Below, piece by piece: positions 1 to 8,013 of a stretch of DNA of 64,000 nt. A program made the translations under genes and the position numbers. The first letter of the stretch is position 1, and the number at the start of each line of letters is the position of its first letter. This DNA comes from Velocimicrobium porci (GTDB lineage: Bacteria; Bacillota; Clostridia; Lachnospirales; Lachnospiraceae), in assembly GCF_009696045.1 (NCBI RefSeq), contig NZ_VUMT01000005.1, forward strand, positions 1-64,000, written 5' to 3'. Under the pieces are notes generated by a model, which saw nothing but the letters and a program-made list of their open reading frames with translations, was not told the origin of the DNA and made no database searches.

Positions 1-14
1 TTTATTATTATATC

Positions 15-75
15 TGTTATGATTTGATTTTTAATGATCATGATGAGCTCCTCCTTCAGCTCATATATCATAACA
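15..75. repeat. nested inverted repeat beside the transposase remnant
   Basis: TGTTATGAT (15-23) is complementary to ATCATAACA (67-75), and inside it ATGAGCT (43-49) pairs with AGCTCAT (58-64). The nested palindrome lies just beyond the 3' end of the transposase fragment on the complementary strand. It may be a structured insertion-sequence end or a terminator; no target-site duplication can be judged because the window starts here. Confidence 0.4.
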
Positions 76-90
76 TTTGTACATTCTTAT

Positions 91-513
91 TTAATATTTA
101 TTGTACATTTTTAAGTATAACTTAATAATCTTAGAAAACATACGGGAAATAACGCTGTTAACAGCGTGAAAAAGACAGTGGAGCAGAGAACGGTCATTGA
201 GAAAAAACTCCCGGAGATTTTCATCAATGGTAAAAACGCAGTGTCGATGCCTAACATTGACCAGTTTAAAGGACATACTGGTAGTGCGTTCCATGGAATA
301 TTTGTTTCCGCAGGTAGGACAGAAACGGCTATGACAACGGAAAGGAACAAATTTAAGCTTTGCACAGTGAGGGCAACCATACATGGCACCACCGAAGGAA
401 GGATCACCACAGTGGATCATCTTATCGATATTTTCCATTTCAGATTTTCTGGGATGAAGAGTATACTTAATTTCTTCATAATAGTCGGTAAAGATTCTTT
501 GTAAGATATTCAT
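91..513 (-). pseudogene. truncated IS91/IS801-type transposase, N-terminal zinc-binding part
   Basis: The 140-residue frame carries a cysteine pattern of two CxxC pairs (CPHC near residue 47 and CPTC near residue 63, with CHSRF between them), which is the N-terminal zinc-binding domain of IS91-family HUH transposases. The family is usually over 300 residues with the HUH catalytic domain downstream. Here recognisable sequence ends near residue 125 and the frame closes after a short unrelated tail, so the catalytic part is missing. The start at 513 follows the family's usual N terminus. I infer a dead remnant of an insertion event. Confidence 0.7.
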
Positions 514-886
514 AACCCTATTATGCAGGAAAAATTAACAAAAAGAAACCCCGAAATTTCCTCAAGATTGAGGGGCAGGGGAGTTGAAGTGTCGAAGACA
601 CTTTGTTCTTTGGTTGCATAAAAGTAGAAAATATTAGCTGACAATTAAGATTTTTGTGAGTAGTAAGATAAAAATATAGAAACAATGAAAAAAGATTTTC
701 GTATTTATGAGCAAATAGTCTCTTTATGTTTATGAGAAAATCATTTATAATAAAAAGAAAATGATACCAAGGTCCGTAGTCATCCGTAGGTATCAGGGGT
801 CAAAATATCTTTTGACCTCAACATCAAGAAAATACTAAAATAAAAAATTAGGATAGATTACATTAGATGAAATGGAGGAAGTGGAA
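514..886. other. intergenic region with stem-loops, no gene seen
   Basis: I see no coding frame. It holds AAGTGTC-GAA-GACACTT followed by a T-rich stretch (about 585-615, terminator-like), and further on GATACC (763-768) facing GGTATC (789-794), directly followed by a perfect 8-bp stem GGTCAAAA-TATC-TTTTGACC (798-817). The paired hairpins look like a small repeat element or leader structure upstream of the next gene. Confidence 0.45.
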
Positions 887-3205
887 ATGGGATTAGAGCT
901 TAATATGGATTCGGTAAATCAGATTCCGAAAGGTGCTGTTATTTATAAACAAACAGAAATGGTAGAAAGTGTATCTCTTGTATTAAAGGGACGGGTGCTA
1001 ATTGAAAGAAATGGTGTAAGGATTGTCGCAGGTGCCGGCAGCTTTTTAGGGGTATGCGATTTATATTCGGGAAATTATGAAGTAACTTATAGGGCAGTAG
1101 ATGATTTAACGATTTATACATTTTCAGCGAATAATCCGGATCATATTGAAAATATTTTTTCTGCAAAGAAAGAGTATAAAAGTCTAATGGTTATATCGCT
1201 CAGCAAATATATAAAAGATTTGAAAGCGATTGAAACTATTCTTATTAATTGTGCAACTTCTGCATATCGTCTGTTAAAAGTGCATTATGAGCAATATAAA
1301 AAAATCGGAATGCAGAGAGGGTATTCTGTTGTTGAACTTCCAGAAATTGAAGCATTTGCAAATATGCAGCTTAAGAACGATGTAAATACTAAAAAAGCAG
1401 AATATTATGCGGAGTGTGCCTCTCTTCCAATGGATATTCAACGGGCATTTTACTGCACAAATACAATATGTTTGTATCATGTTGATGAGCAGGCGGAAAT
1501 GGTATGTCAGTTATTGGATGAATGTAGTGAAATTAGTGATTATGTGAAAGATCTTATCGAATTACTTTACAGTGATACATCGGAATCTCTGCTTAATATA
1601 ATAAGAAATTTAATTGTTAATACAAGACAGGACAAGGATACAGATACATCTGAGTTAGTAGAAGCGGCGGAAAATATAGTAGATAAATTGAAACAGATTA
1701 AAGCAGTTATGTTTAAGAGGGCAGCGGTTTCGTTGGATTTGGATGAGGAAAAGCTTGATAATATTTATGAGCTAATTGTATCGGGTAAACCGGCAGAAGA
1801 AGAGAATACAGCGTCGGCAACACAGAAAGTGGATATAAAAGAGTTGAAGGATTCTCTTGTTAAAATTGTAAAATATGCAGAGCTTGAAGGAGAAGAGGCA
1901 GAACAATTTATTTCTTTAATTAATCAGTTTAGAGAATTAAATGATAAACTTTCTGCGGATGATTCTGTTCGAAATTTAAGAAAGCAGATTGCGAAGAATT
2001 ATTATGTAATATACGAAAAAGTCTTTTTGAAGGCATACAAAGATAAAAATGTACCTTTTGTAGTGGACTTGTATTTACGATATGGATTATTGGATGAAAG
2101 GCTGTTAACAAAGGAACAGCTTATGGAACTAGTTAATCTCCCTTATTATAATGATGGGCAGGGACCATGTCATGTATATGATATGAGAGAATGGCTTACT
2201 TTAATATATGAAGAAAAGAAGATGCCTTCTAAAAGTGAATTTGATATGGATTATGAACAATATGTGCGTTCGTTGAAAAAAACAAAGGAAATCACAGAGG
2301 AACAGGCAGGAGCAATGCTTTCTGACCGATTGAAGAAATTACAATATGAAATTCGGAATATGTTTGCTTATAACAATCGAGTGCTTTCCGGACAGATTAG
2401 TACATTTGTGCCGTTTTTACATGAAGACTGTTTTATCGGAAGTATGGGACAGAGTTTGTTATGTCCTGACAATGTGAATGCAGGAGTGCGCAGACTGGAA
2501 ATGATAGATTTCTCTATTTTTTGTAGAGAAGTCATTTATTCGAATGAAGAGAAAGGTATAAAACGGGAATTTGTTATTAAAAAAGTATATCCAGATATTA
2601 TTCTATTTCCTATAGCCGGTTCGAATGCTGTAATGTGGCAGGAATTCAGTGGAAGAAAGAAGGATAGTAGAGGTCGATTTTTCTTTCCGATTTTTAATAT
2701 GGGTAAATTAGACGATAACTTAATTAAACTATTTGGAAGATTTCGTTGGGAAGTATGTAGGAGTACAATGGGGACTGCTTGGAATAATATAAAATATAAA
2801 TCCCTTACAAGTGAATATATGGACTATCTGCAGTTTTACAGGAAAAACCGAGAATTGACACAAGAGAAAAAGGAAAAATTAAAAGCTCAGATTCAAAAAG
2901 GAAGAAATAATTCTCGAGAAGTTTTTGTAATTGATTACGAAGCGTGGGTAAAATTTGAGTCACAAGGTGCGATTCGATTAAATAAAGTTGCGAGAAGTAT
3001 TTTAGCTATGTATTGTCCATTTCCAAAAGAACTTCGGGAAGGATTACAGAACCAGCCGATGTTTGTGGCTGCATTTGAGCGATATGAAAGAGAGAAAATT
3101 TTAAAGGTAAAAGAATTAGACCTTAGAGAGCGAATGTTGATTAAAGAGGGAGCGGAGATTCCGCAGATTCTTTATGATACAATTACATATTATCAAGAGT
3201 CATAA
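887..3205 (+). CDS. large protein with N-terminal cyclic-nucleotide-binding-like domain
   Basis: A 772-residue protein. The first ~120 residues have the beta-roll pattern of a CRP/CNBD effector domain (IPKGAVIYKQ, SLVLKGRVLIE, GSFLGVCDLYSG). No C-terminal HTH follows; the rest is a long helical, partly charged region (a coiled-coil-like part around residues 180-380) and a C-terminal part I do not recognise. An ATG exists at 872, but GGAGG at 875-879 sits 7 nt before the ATG at 887, so I chose 887. It stands alone, with the small-peptide transcript downstream. I infer a sensor or regulatory scaffold, not a DNA-binding CRP; the ligand is unknown. Confidence 0.6.
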   Translation: MGLELNMDSVNQIPKGAVIYKQTEMVESVSLVLKGRVLIERNGVRIVAGAGSFLGVCDLYSGNYEVTYRAVDDLTIYTFSANNPDHIENIFSAKKEYKSLMVISLSKYIKDLKAIETILINCATSAYRLLKVHYEQYKKIGMQRGYSVVELPEIEAFANMQLKNDVNTKKAEYYAECASLPMDIQRAFYCTNTICLYHVDEQAEMVCQLLDECSEISDYVKDLIELLYSDTSESLLNIIRNLIVNTRQDKDTDTSELVEAAENIVDKLKQIKAVMFKRAAVSLDLDEEKLDNIYELIVSGKPAEEENTASATQKVDIKELKDSLVKIVKYAELEGEEAEQFISLINQFRELNDKLSADDSVRNLRKQIAKNYYVIYEKVFLKAYKDKNVPFVVDLYLRYGLLDERLLTKEQLMELVNLPYYNDGQGPCHVYDMREWLTLIYEEKKMPSKSEFDMDYEQYVRSLKKTKEITEEQAGAMLSDRLKKLQYEIRNMFAYNNRVLSGQISTFVPFLHEDCFIGSMGQSLLCPDNVNAGVRRLEMIDFSIFCREVIYSNEEKGIKREFVIKKVYPDIILFPIAGSNAVMWQEFSGRKKDSRGRFFFPIFNMGKLDDNLIKLFGRFRWEVCRSTMGTAWNNIKYKSLTSEYMDYLQFYRKNRELTQEKKEKLKAQIQKGRNNSREVFVIDYEAWVKFESQGAIRLNKVARSILAMYCPFPKELREGLQNQPMFVAAFERYEREKILKVKELDLRERMLIKEGAEIPQILYDTITYYQES

Positions 3206-3301
3206 GAAACAGTTATTCAATTAAAAAATAAATAATAGACAAAATAATGTGCATAGAATAGATAAAAAGACAGATAACAACAAACAAATAATTAAAAAGT
3301 A

Positions 3302-3330
3302 TTGACAAATCGTAAGAGCTTTGCTATTAT
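3302..3330 (+). promoter_or_regulatory. strong sigma-A-type promoter for a small-peptide transcript
   Basis: TTGACA (3302-3307), a 17-nt spacer and TATTAT (3325-3330) match the vegetative promoter closely. It lies ~30 nt before the 31-residue ORF and ~340 nt before a strong terminator, defining a short transcription unit. Confidence 0.75.
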
Positions 3331-3362
3331 ATGATTATAGAAAAAAGAAAGAGGTGATTCCA

Positions 3363-3458
3363 ATGGGAACGAAAGAAGAAGAAATAATAACAGTTCAATA
3401 CACTGGTGGCGTAACCGATAGTCCTGTAGGAATTACGAAGGTTCGTATTAATCAATAG
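3363..3458 (+). CDS. 31-residue peptide of unknown function
   Basis: An ATG follows AAAGAGGTGATTCCA, a good Shine-Dalgarno with normal spacing. The peptide starts MGTKEEEIITVQYTGG and ends TKVRINQ; it has no signal peptide, membrane segment or cysteines. It is the first frame behind a near-consensus promoter and the transcript ends at the hairpin at 3667-3697. The strong expression signals argue that it is really translated. I do not recognise the family. It could be a signalling or toxin-like peptide, or a leader peptide for the rest of the transcript. Confidence 0.5.
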   Translation: MGTKEEEIITVQYTGGVTDSPVGITKVRINQ

Positions 3459-3475
3459 TAATCAAAAAACATCCA

Positions 3476-3583
3476 ATGTATAGTGATACAATTTATTCGG
3501 AGAGAGCGGGGATGTACATAATAAACGGTTATGGTATTGAACGGTTGCCACATTATAAATGCAATTATCGAGGAAGAGTTTAG
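3476..3583 (+). CDS. possible second small peptide, 35 residues
   Basis: A 35-codon frame begins 17 nt after the stop of the preceding peptide, in the same short transcription unit (MYSDTIYSERAGMYIINGYG...). It is rich in Tyr, Arg and Gly and has a single Cys. No clear Shine-Dalgarno precedes the ATG, so expression would have to depend on translational coupling. It may be a chance frame in a structured RNA. Confidence 0.3.
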   Translation: MYSDTIYSERAGMYIINGYGIERLPHYKCNYRGRV

Positions 3584-3666
3584 ATAGATAGCAGGAAAGT
3601 TATGGTAAAGCTCCGAATAGCGGTAAGAAGAAAATATATAGATGATAATTGAATATATAGCAGTAT

Positions 3667-3697
3667 AAAGGGAGTGTTGTATAACACTCCCTTTTTT
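3667..3697 (+). terminator. rho-independent terminator
   Basis: A perfect 9-bp stem GGGAGTGTT/AACACTCCC with a 4-nt loop is followed by six T. It ends the short transcript that starts near 3337. The 3459-3806 stretch otherwise holds only the doubtful 35-residue frame. Confidence 0.85.
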
Positions 3698-3806
3698 CTA
3701 CGCATAAAGAAACAAATAAGTTTAATTAAAAAATTCATTGAAAAAATGCGGGTTACATACTACAATGGAAAGTAGACAACAATCTTGAGAAAGCAGGGGG
3801 TAAGTC

Positions 3807-5318
3807 ATGGGGAAATATAACAATATGATGAAATGTGCCCAAGTGCGTAGCCTTGTAAGTGAAAAGCAGTATCAAAAAGCTTTGGAAACTATTGAAGAAT
3901 TAAACATAGAACAGATTAATACAATTACTGATTTAAATATAATTGCGGAAGTATTTAAAAAATTTGAGCGTTATGAAGATGCCAGAGAGATTTACCTTCG
4001 ACTTTATGACAGGATTCAGACTAGAAGAGTTATCTATCAGCTTATATATTTGTCCGTTAAGTGCAATAATATAGACGATGCAGAAGAATTTTATAAAGAG
4101 TATTTGGAATTGGATGATAAAAGTAGTGACCGGCTGATTCTTCGCTATTATATTGATAAGGCAAAAGGTGCGGACCGAAAAACATTAATTAAATATTTGG
4201 AAGAGCTGAAACAAGAAGACTATATGGAAGAATGGGCTTATGAATTAGCTAAATTATATCACAAAGAGGGCATGGAAGAGGAATGTGTCCGGGAATGTAG
4301 TGATATTATTTTGTGGTTCGGAGAGGGAATGATTGTAGAGAAAGCCATGCTTTTGAAACTGCATTATGTAGATGGAGCAGACATTTCCACTACGAAAGCA
4401 ATTGAGAAGACTAGAAATATGGCAGCTGAACTTAAGATGGCAGCTGAAATTGCTGAACAAAACGAGAGAAGAAAGATAGAAGAGGAACTGCGAAGAAAAG
4501 AACTTTATGAAGAAATTCGCTTAAAGAGGGAAAAAGAAAAATCTTTTAATGAAACAAAGAAGATAGGTAATCTTACTGAGTACATTAAAAAACGACAAGC
4601 CGAAGAAGCTGGTTTGTCTGAAAAAAAAGAAGAATCGGTGCAGCCGGATAATAGAGAGCTATACGTGGAGAAGCCTTTTGTCGAAGAAGAACATTATAAA
4701 GAAAAAATGTTAGAAGTTCAAAAAATGCTTGATAAGATTAGAAAAGAACAAGATTCGGACGGTTATAATCCAGAAGATTTTCTTGAAGATCCTCCTGAAC
4801 CAGATGAAGATTATGAGGATGATAATTATGAGAAAGAGAACTTTGGAGAGTCCGACAACTCGATATTAAAAGAACTGCAACCTGTTATTGAGGATGCTGT
4901 ATCAGAAGAAGAGCAGATTTTAATTGATATGGTGACGGAAGCAAAGAAAAAAGGACAAGTACCACATTTTGTATTAATCGGAGAAGACAAAGAAAAAATT
5001 ATAGAGCTTTCAAAAGAGCTTTCAAAAGAACTATTAAGACAAGGAATTCTTCCTACGGCACAAATTGCAAGAATTACTGCAGAACGACTGAACAGAATTA
5101 AACTCCAGAATAACCAGAAAAAGTTAGCCGGAGGCTGTCTGCTTATTGAAGAGGCATATAAGTTGTCTTTAGAGTCGGTTCAAAGCTTATATCAATTTTT
5201 GAACCGCAATAAAAATATGGTTACTATTATTCTTACGGATACAGAAGAAAATATCGACTGGCTAATGACAAGAAATCGTAAGTTAAAAAGTATAGTAGAA
5301 TATCAATTGAAATTATAG
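3807..5318 (+). CDS. tetratricopeptide-repeat protein with AAA-lid-like C-terminal domain
   Basis: 503 residues. The N-terminal ~180 residues are helical pairs with TPR spacing (QYQKALETIEELN, RYEDAREIYLRLY). A charged coiled coil follows (about 205-250), then an acidic linker (about 310-345). The C-terminal ~120 residues resemble the small AAA+ part of CbbX/SpoVK-type proteins (PHFVLIGEDKEKIIEL, then GGCLLIEEAYKL in a Walker-B-like position), but there is no Walker A. I infer a scaffold or adaptor with a degenerate ATPase domain. GGGGG precedes the ATG. Its role is unknown; the next gene begins 12 nt downstream, so they are probably one operon. Confidence 0.6.
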   Translation: MGKYNNMMKCAQVRSLVSEKQYQKALETIEELNIEQINTITDLNIIAEVFKKFERYEDAREIYLRLYDRIQTRRVIYQLIYLSVKCNNIDDAEEFYKEYLELDDKSSDRLILRYYIDKAKGADRKTLIKYLEELKQEDYMEEWAYELAKLYHKEGMEEECVRECSDIILWFGEGMIVEKAMLLKLHYVDGADISTTKAIEKTRNMAAELKMAAEIAEQNERRKIEEELRRKELYEEIRLKREKEKSFNETKKIGNLTEYIKKRQAEEAGLSEKKEESVQPDNRELYVEKPFVEEEHYKEKMLEVQKMLDKIRKEQDSDGYNPEDFLEDPPEPDEDYEDDNYEKENFGESDNSILKELQPVIEDAVSEEEQILIDMVTEAKKKGQVPHFVLIGEDKEKIIELSKELSKELLRQGILPTAQIARITAERLNRIKLQNNQKKLAGGCLLIEEAYKLSLESVQSLYQFLNRNKNMVTIILTDTEENIDWLMTRNRKLKSIVEYQLKL

Positions 5319-5330
5319 GAGGAACAGAAG

Positions 5331-7001
5331 TTGACTGAAGAAGATTTAACAAAATCAGTATATGTGGTGGGACATAGAAATCCAGATACCGATTCAATCT
5401 GCTCGGCAATTGCGTATGCAAATTTAAAAAATAAAATGACGAATAGTTCTATTTATCGTCCTAAGAGAGCAGGTGGGGTAAATCCGGAAACAGAATTTGT
5501 TCTTAATTATTTTAAAGTACCTAAGCCGGCGTATGTAACAGATGTCAGAACTCAGGTAAGAGATGTTGAGTTCCGTCGTACAGAGGGTGTTGATGGATCT
5601 ATTTCATTAAAAAAAGCATGGGAATCCATGCGTTCAATTCAGGCACATACATTACCAATTATCAATAAAGAAAAAGAGATACTGGGTGTTATTACAATCG
5701 GAGATATTGCAAAGTCATATATGGAAGTATATGACAACAAAATTATTTCAGCTGCAAATACGCCATATACCAATATTATTGAAACACTAGATGGTGAAAT
5801 GCCGGTCGGTGATTTGACTGCAACTGTAAGTGAAGGAAAAGTATTAATTGCGGCTGCAAATCCGGATTTGATGGAAAGTTATATCGAAGAAAAAGATATT
5901 GTAATTTTAGGTAACCGTTATGAATCGCAGCTTTGTGCAATCGAAATGGGAGCACAATGTATTATTGTGTGTGACGGAGCAACGGTATCTTATACTATTT
6001 CTAAAATGGCAGAAAGTAAAGGTTGTGCGATTATTAAGACGCCATATGATACGTATACAGCAGCAAGATTGATTAACCAGAGTATGCCAATTCAATTTTT
6101 CATGTGTAAGAATGGCATTATTATGTTTACAGTGGCTGATTTTATCGAAGAAATTCGCGAAATTATGACTAAAAACCGATTCAGAGATTTTCCTGTACTT
6201 GATTTAGACGGAAAGTATCTTGGAATGATTTCACGTCGTGATTTATTAGATGCGAAAAAGAAAAAGTTGATTTTGGTAGATCATAATGAACGATCACAGG
6301 CAGTAGATGGAATTGAAGATACAGAGCTTCAGGAAATTATCGACCATCATCGTCTAGGTGGATTGCAGACAATGTCACCAATCTTTTTCCGCAATCAGCC
6401 ATTAGGATGTACTGCCACGATAGTTTATCAGATGTTTATTGAAAATGAAATCGAAATTGAGCCACATATTGCAGGTTTACTTTGTTCTGCAATTATATCC
6501 GATACATTAGTGTATCGTTCCCCTACTTGTACAAGTGTGGACAAAGAAGCAGCAGAAGCGCTTGCAAAAATTGCAGGTATTGAAGTAGAAGCTTATGCAA
6601 GAGAAATGTTTGCAGCCGGAAGCAACCTTCGTGGGAAATCGCCAGAGGAAATTTTCTATCAGGATTTCAAGAAATTTACAGCAGGTGATGTGACATTTGC
6701 GGTAGGACAGATTTCTTCTATGAACAAAGAGGAATTAGAAGGAATTAAAGAAAAGCTATTAAGCTATATGGATAAAAGCTTTGAAAGCCAGGGAGTGTCA
6801 ATGATTTTCTTTATGCTTACGGATATTATGGAAGAATCAACGGATCTTTTATATTATGGAGAAAAAGCAGAAGAAACAGTTATGCAGGCATTTCATGTAG
6901 AAAATCCTGAAGAAGGAGTAATACTGGCAGGTGTTGTTTCGAGAAAGAAACAATTGATTCCTGCACTTATGCTTACCCTTCAACAGGATGCAGAAGCTTA
7001 G
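5331..7001 (+). CDS. ppaC: manganese-dependent inorganic pyrophosphatase with CBS and DRTGG domains
   Basis: 556 residues of the DHH/DHHA2 family II pyrophosphatase, which splits pyrophosphate to phosphate in the cytosol. The N terminus has VVGHRNPDTDS (metal ligands His, Asp, Asp). The catalytic half is interrupted by an insert of two CBS repeats flanking a DRTGG domain (about residues 75-310). It resumes with LVDHNERSQAV, the DHH-type motif IDHHRLGG and the C-terminal DHHA2 domain. CBS-containing forms are regulated by adenine nucleotides. The TTG start at 5331 is supported by AGGAGG 8-9 nt before it. It overlaps the convergent next gene by 4 nt. Confidence 0.9.
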   Translation: MTEEDLTKSVYVVGHRNPDTDSICSAIAYANLKNKMTNSSIYRPKRAGGVNPETEFVLNYFKVPKPAYVTDVRTQVRDVEFRRTEGVDGSISLKKAWESMRSIQAHTLPIINKEKEILGVITIGDIAKSYMEVYDNKIISAANTPYTNIIETLDGEMPVGDLTATVSEGKVLIAAANPDLMESYIEEKDIVILGNRYESQLCAIEMGAQCIIVCDGATVSYTISKMAESKGCAIIKTPYDTYTAARLINQSMPIQFFMCKNGIIMFTVADFIEEIREIMTKNRFRDFPVLDLDGKYLGMISRRDLLDAKKKKLILVDHNERSQAVDGIEDTELQEIIDHHRLGGLQTMSPIFFRNQPLGCTATIVYQMFIENEIEIEPHIAGLLCSAIISDTLVYRSPTCTSVDKEAAEALAKIAGIEVEAYAREMFAAGSNLRGKSPEEIFYQDFKKFTAGDVTFAVGQISSMNKEELEGIKEKLLSYMDKSFESQGVSMIFFMLTDIMEESTDLLYYGEKAEETVMQAFHVENPEEGVILAGVVSRKKQLIPALMLTLQQDAEA

Positions 7002-7339
7002 TCAATTTTAAATTGTAACCGGACTGGAGCCTTTAGATTCTGACCGCCCTTAGATTTTACGTCTGTAGTAATATTCAGTATGTAAGATTCATGTTGGGCA
7101 TACGCTTCTAAAGGTTCTATTTCGATTGTATTATTCAAGGTATCGTAACGAATTTCTGTTAGAAGCGGACTTTGATTTGCACTGGTTACATATAAATTAA
7201 CATTATTAACCGTTTTTGGGTCTAAAGGAACATTAAATTTTACACGCCATACAAATTTACCGGTACGGAATTTTAAATCTTGTCTTACTTTATTTTCCAT
7301 TCCGGAGCTTACAGATTCAATATCAACATAATTAGCCAT
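6998..7339 (-). CDS. small Ig-like domain protein
   Basis: 113 residues without signal peptide or membrane segment. The sequence has the alternating beta pattern of bacterial Ig-like domains (TGKFVWRVKFNVPLDPKTVNNVNLYV, ending VRLQFKID), similar to SbsA-type Ig folds. AGGTGATTTT precedes the ATG. Its 3' end overlaps the pyrophosphatase stop tail to tail. The function is unknown; the lack of an export signal is odd for this fold. Confidence 0.55.
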   Translation of the reverse strand: MANYVDIESVSSGMENKVRQDLKFRTGKFVWRVKFNVPLDPKTVNNVNLYVTSANQSPLLTEIRYDTLNNTIEIEPLEAYAQHESYILNITTDVKSKGGQNLKAPVRLQFKID

Positions 7340-7410
7340 AAAATCACCTCTAAACTATTATAATATAGATTATCGGAAATGTGTACAAAAAAATGAAGGG
7401 AATTAAAAAA

Positions 7411-7998
7411 ATGAGTAAAGAATTATGGAAACCGGGAAATATGTTGTATCCACTTCCGGCAGTAATGGTAAGCTGTCAGAGAATAGGGGAAAAACCAAAT
7501 ATAATAACAGTTGCATGGACAGGCACAGTGTGTACAAATCCTGCGATGGTATATATATCGGTCAGACCGGAACGATATTCTTATGATATTATTAAAGATA
7601 CAAAAGAGTTTGTAATTAATCTTACAACGAAAGAACTGGCAAAAGCGACTGATTTTTGTGGGGTGCGTTCAGGAAGAGATACGGATAAATTTAAAGAGAT
7701 GAAATTGACACCGTCAAAATCGGAACATATTTTTGCACCTGGGATAGAAGAGGCACCGGTTAACATCGAGTGTAAAGTAAAGGAAATCTTAGAATTAGGT
7801 TCGCATCATATGTTTTTAGCTGAAGTGGTTGGAGTCCATGCAGATAAGGCATATATGGATGAGAATGGAAAATTTGATTTAAATAAGGCAGAATTGTTAG
7901 CTTACTCTCATGGAGAGTATTTTGATTTGGGAAGAAAAATAGGCACATTCGGTTTTTCTGTTCGCAAAAAAACAAAGAAAAAAAGCAAGAAAAAATAG
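7411..7998 (+). CDS. flavin reductase family protein (FMN-binding)
   Basis: About 195 residues with the flavin-reductase-like split-barrel pattern: PLPAVMVSCQ, NIITVAWTGTVCTNPAMVYISVRP and FVINLTT near residues 15-80. Members bind FMN and reduce flavins or act as flavoproteins. The upstream codons at 7381 (GTG) and 7393 (ATG) are in frame, but AAGGGA at 7396-7401 places the ribosome at the ATG at 7411. The C terminus is a lysine-rich tail. The next gene follows by 15 nt, suggesting cotranscription. The substrate cannot be told. Confidence 0.8.
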   Translation: MSKELWKPGNMLYPLPAVMVSCQRIGEKPNIITVAWTGTVCTNPAMVYISVRPERYSYDIIKDTKEFVINLTTKELAKATDFCGVRSGRDTDKFKEMKLTPSKSEHIFAPGIEEAPVNIECKVKEILELGSHHMFLAEVVGVHADKAYMDENGKFDLNKAELLAYSHGEYFDLGRKIGTFGFSVRKKTKKKSKKK

Positions 7999-8013
7999 GG
8001 GTAGAAAAAGAAA

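Noticed and set aside
166-504. Forward-strand protein of 112 residues in the transposase fragment
   Set aside because: It is the shadow of the zinc-binding transposase frame on the other strand.
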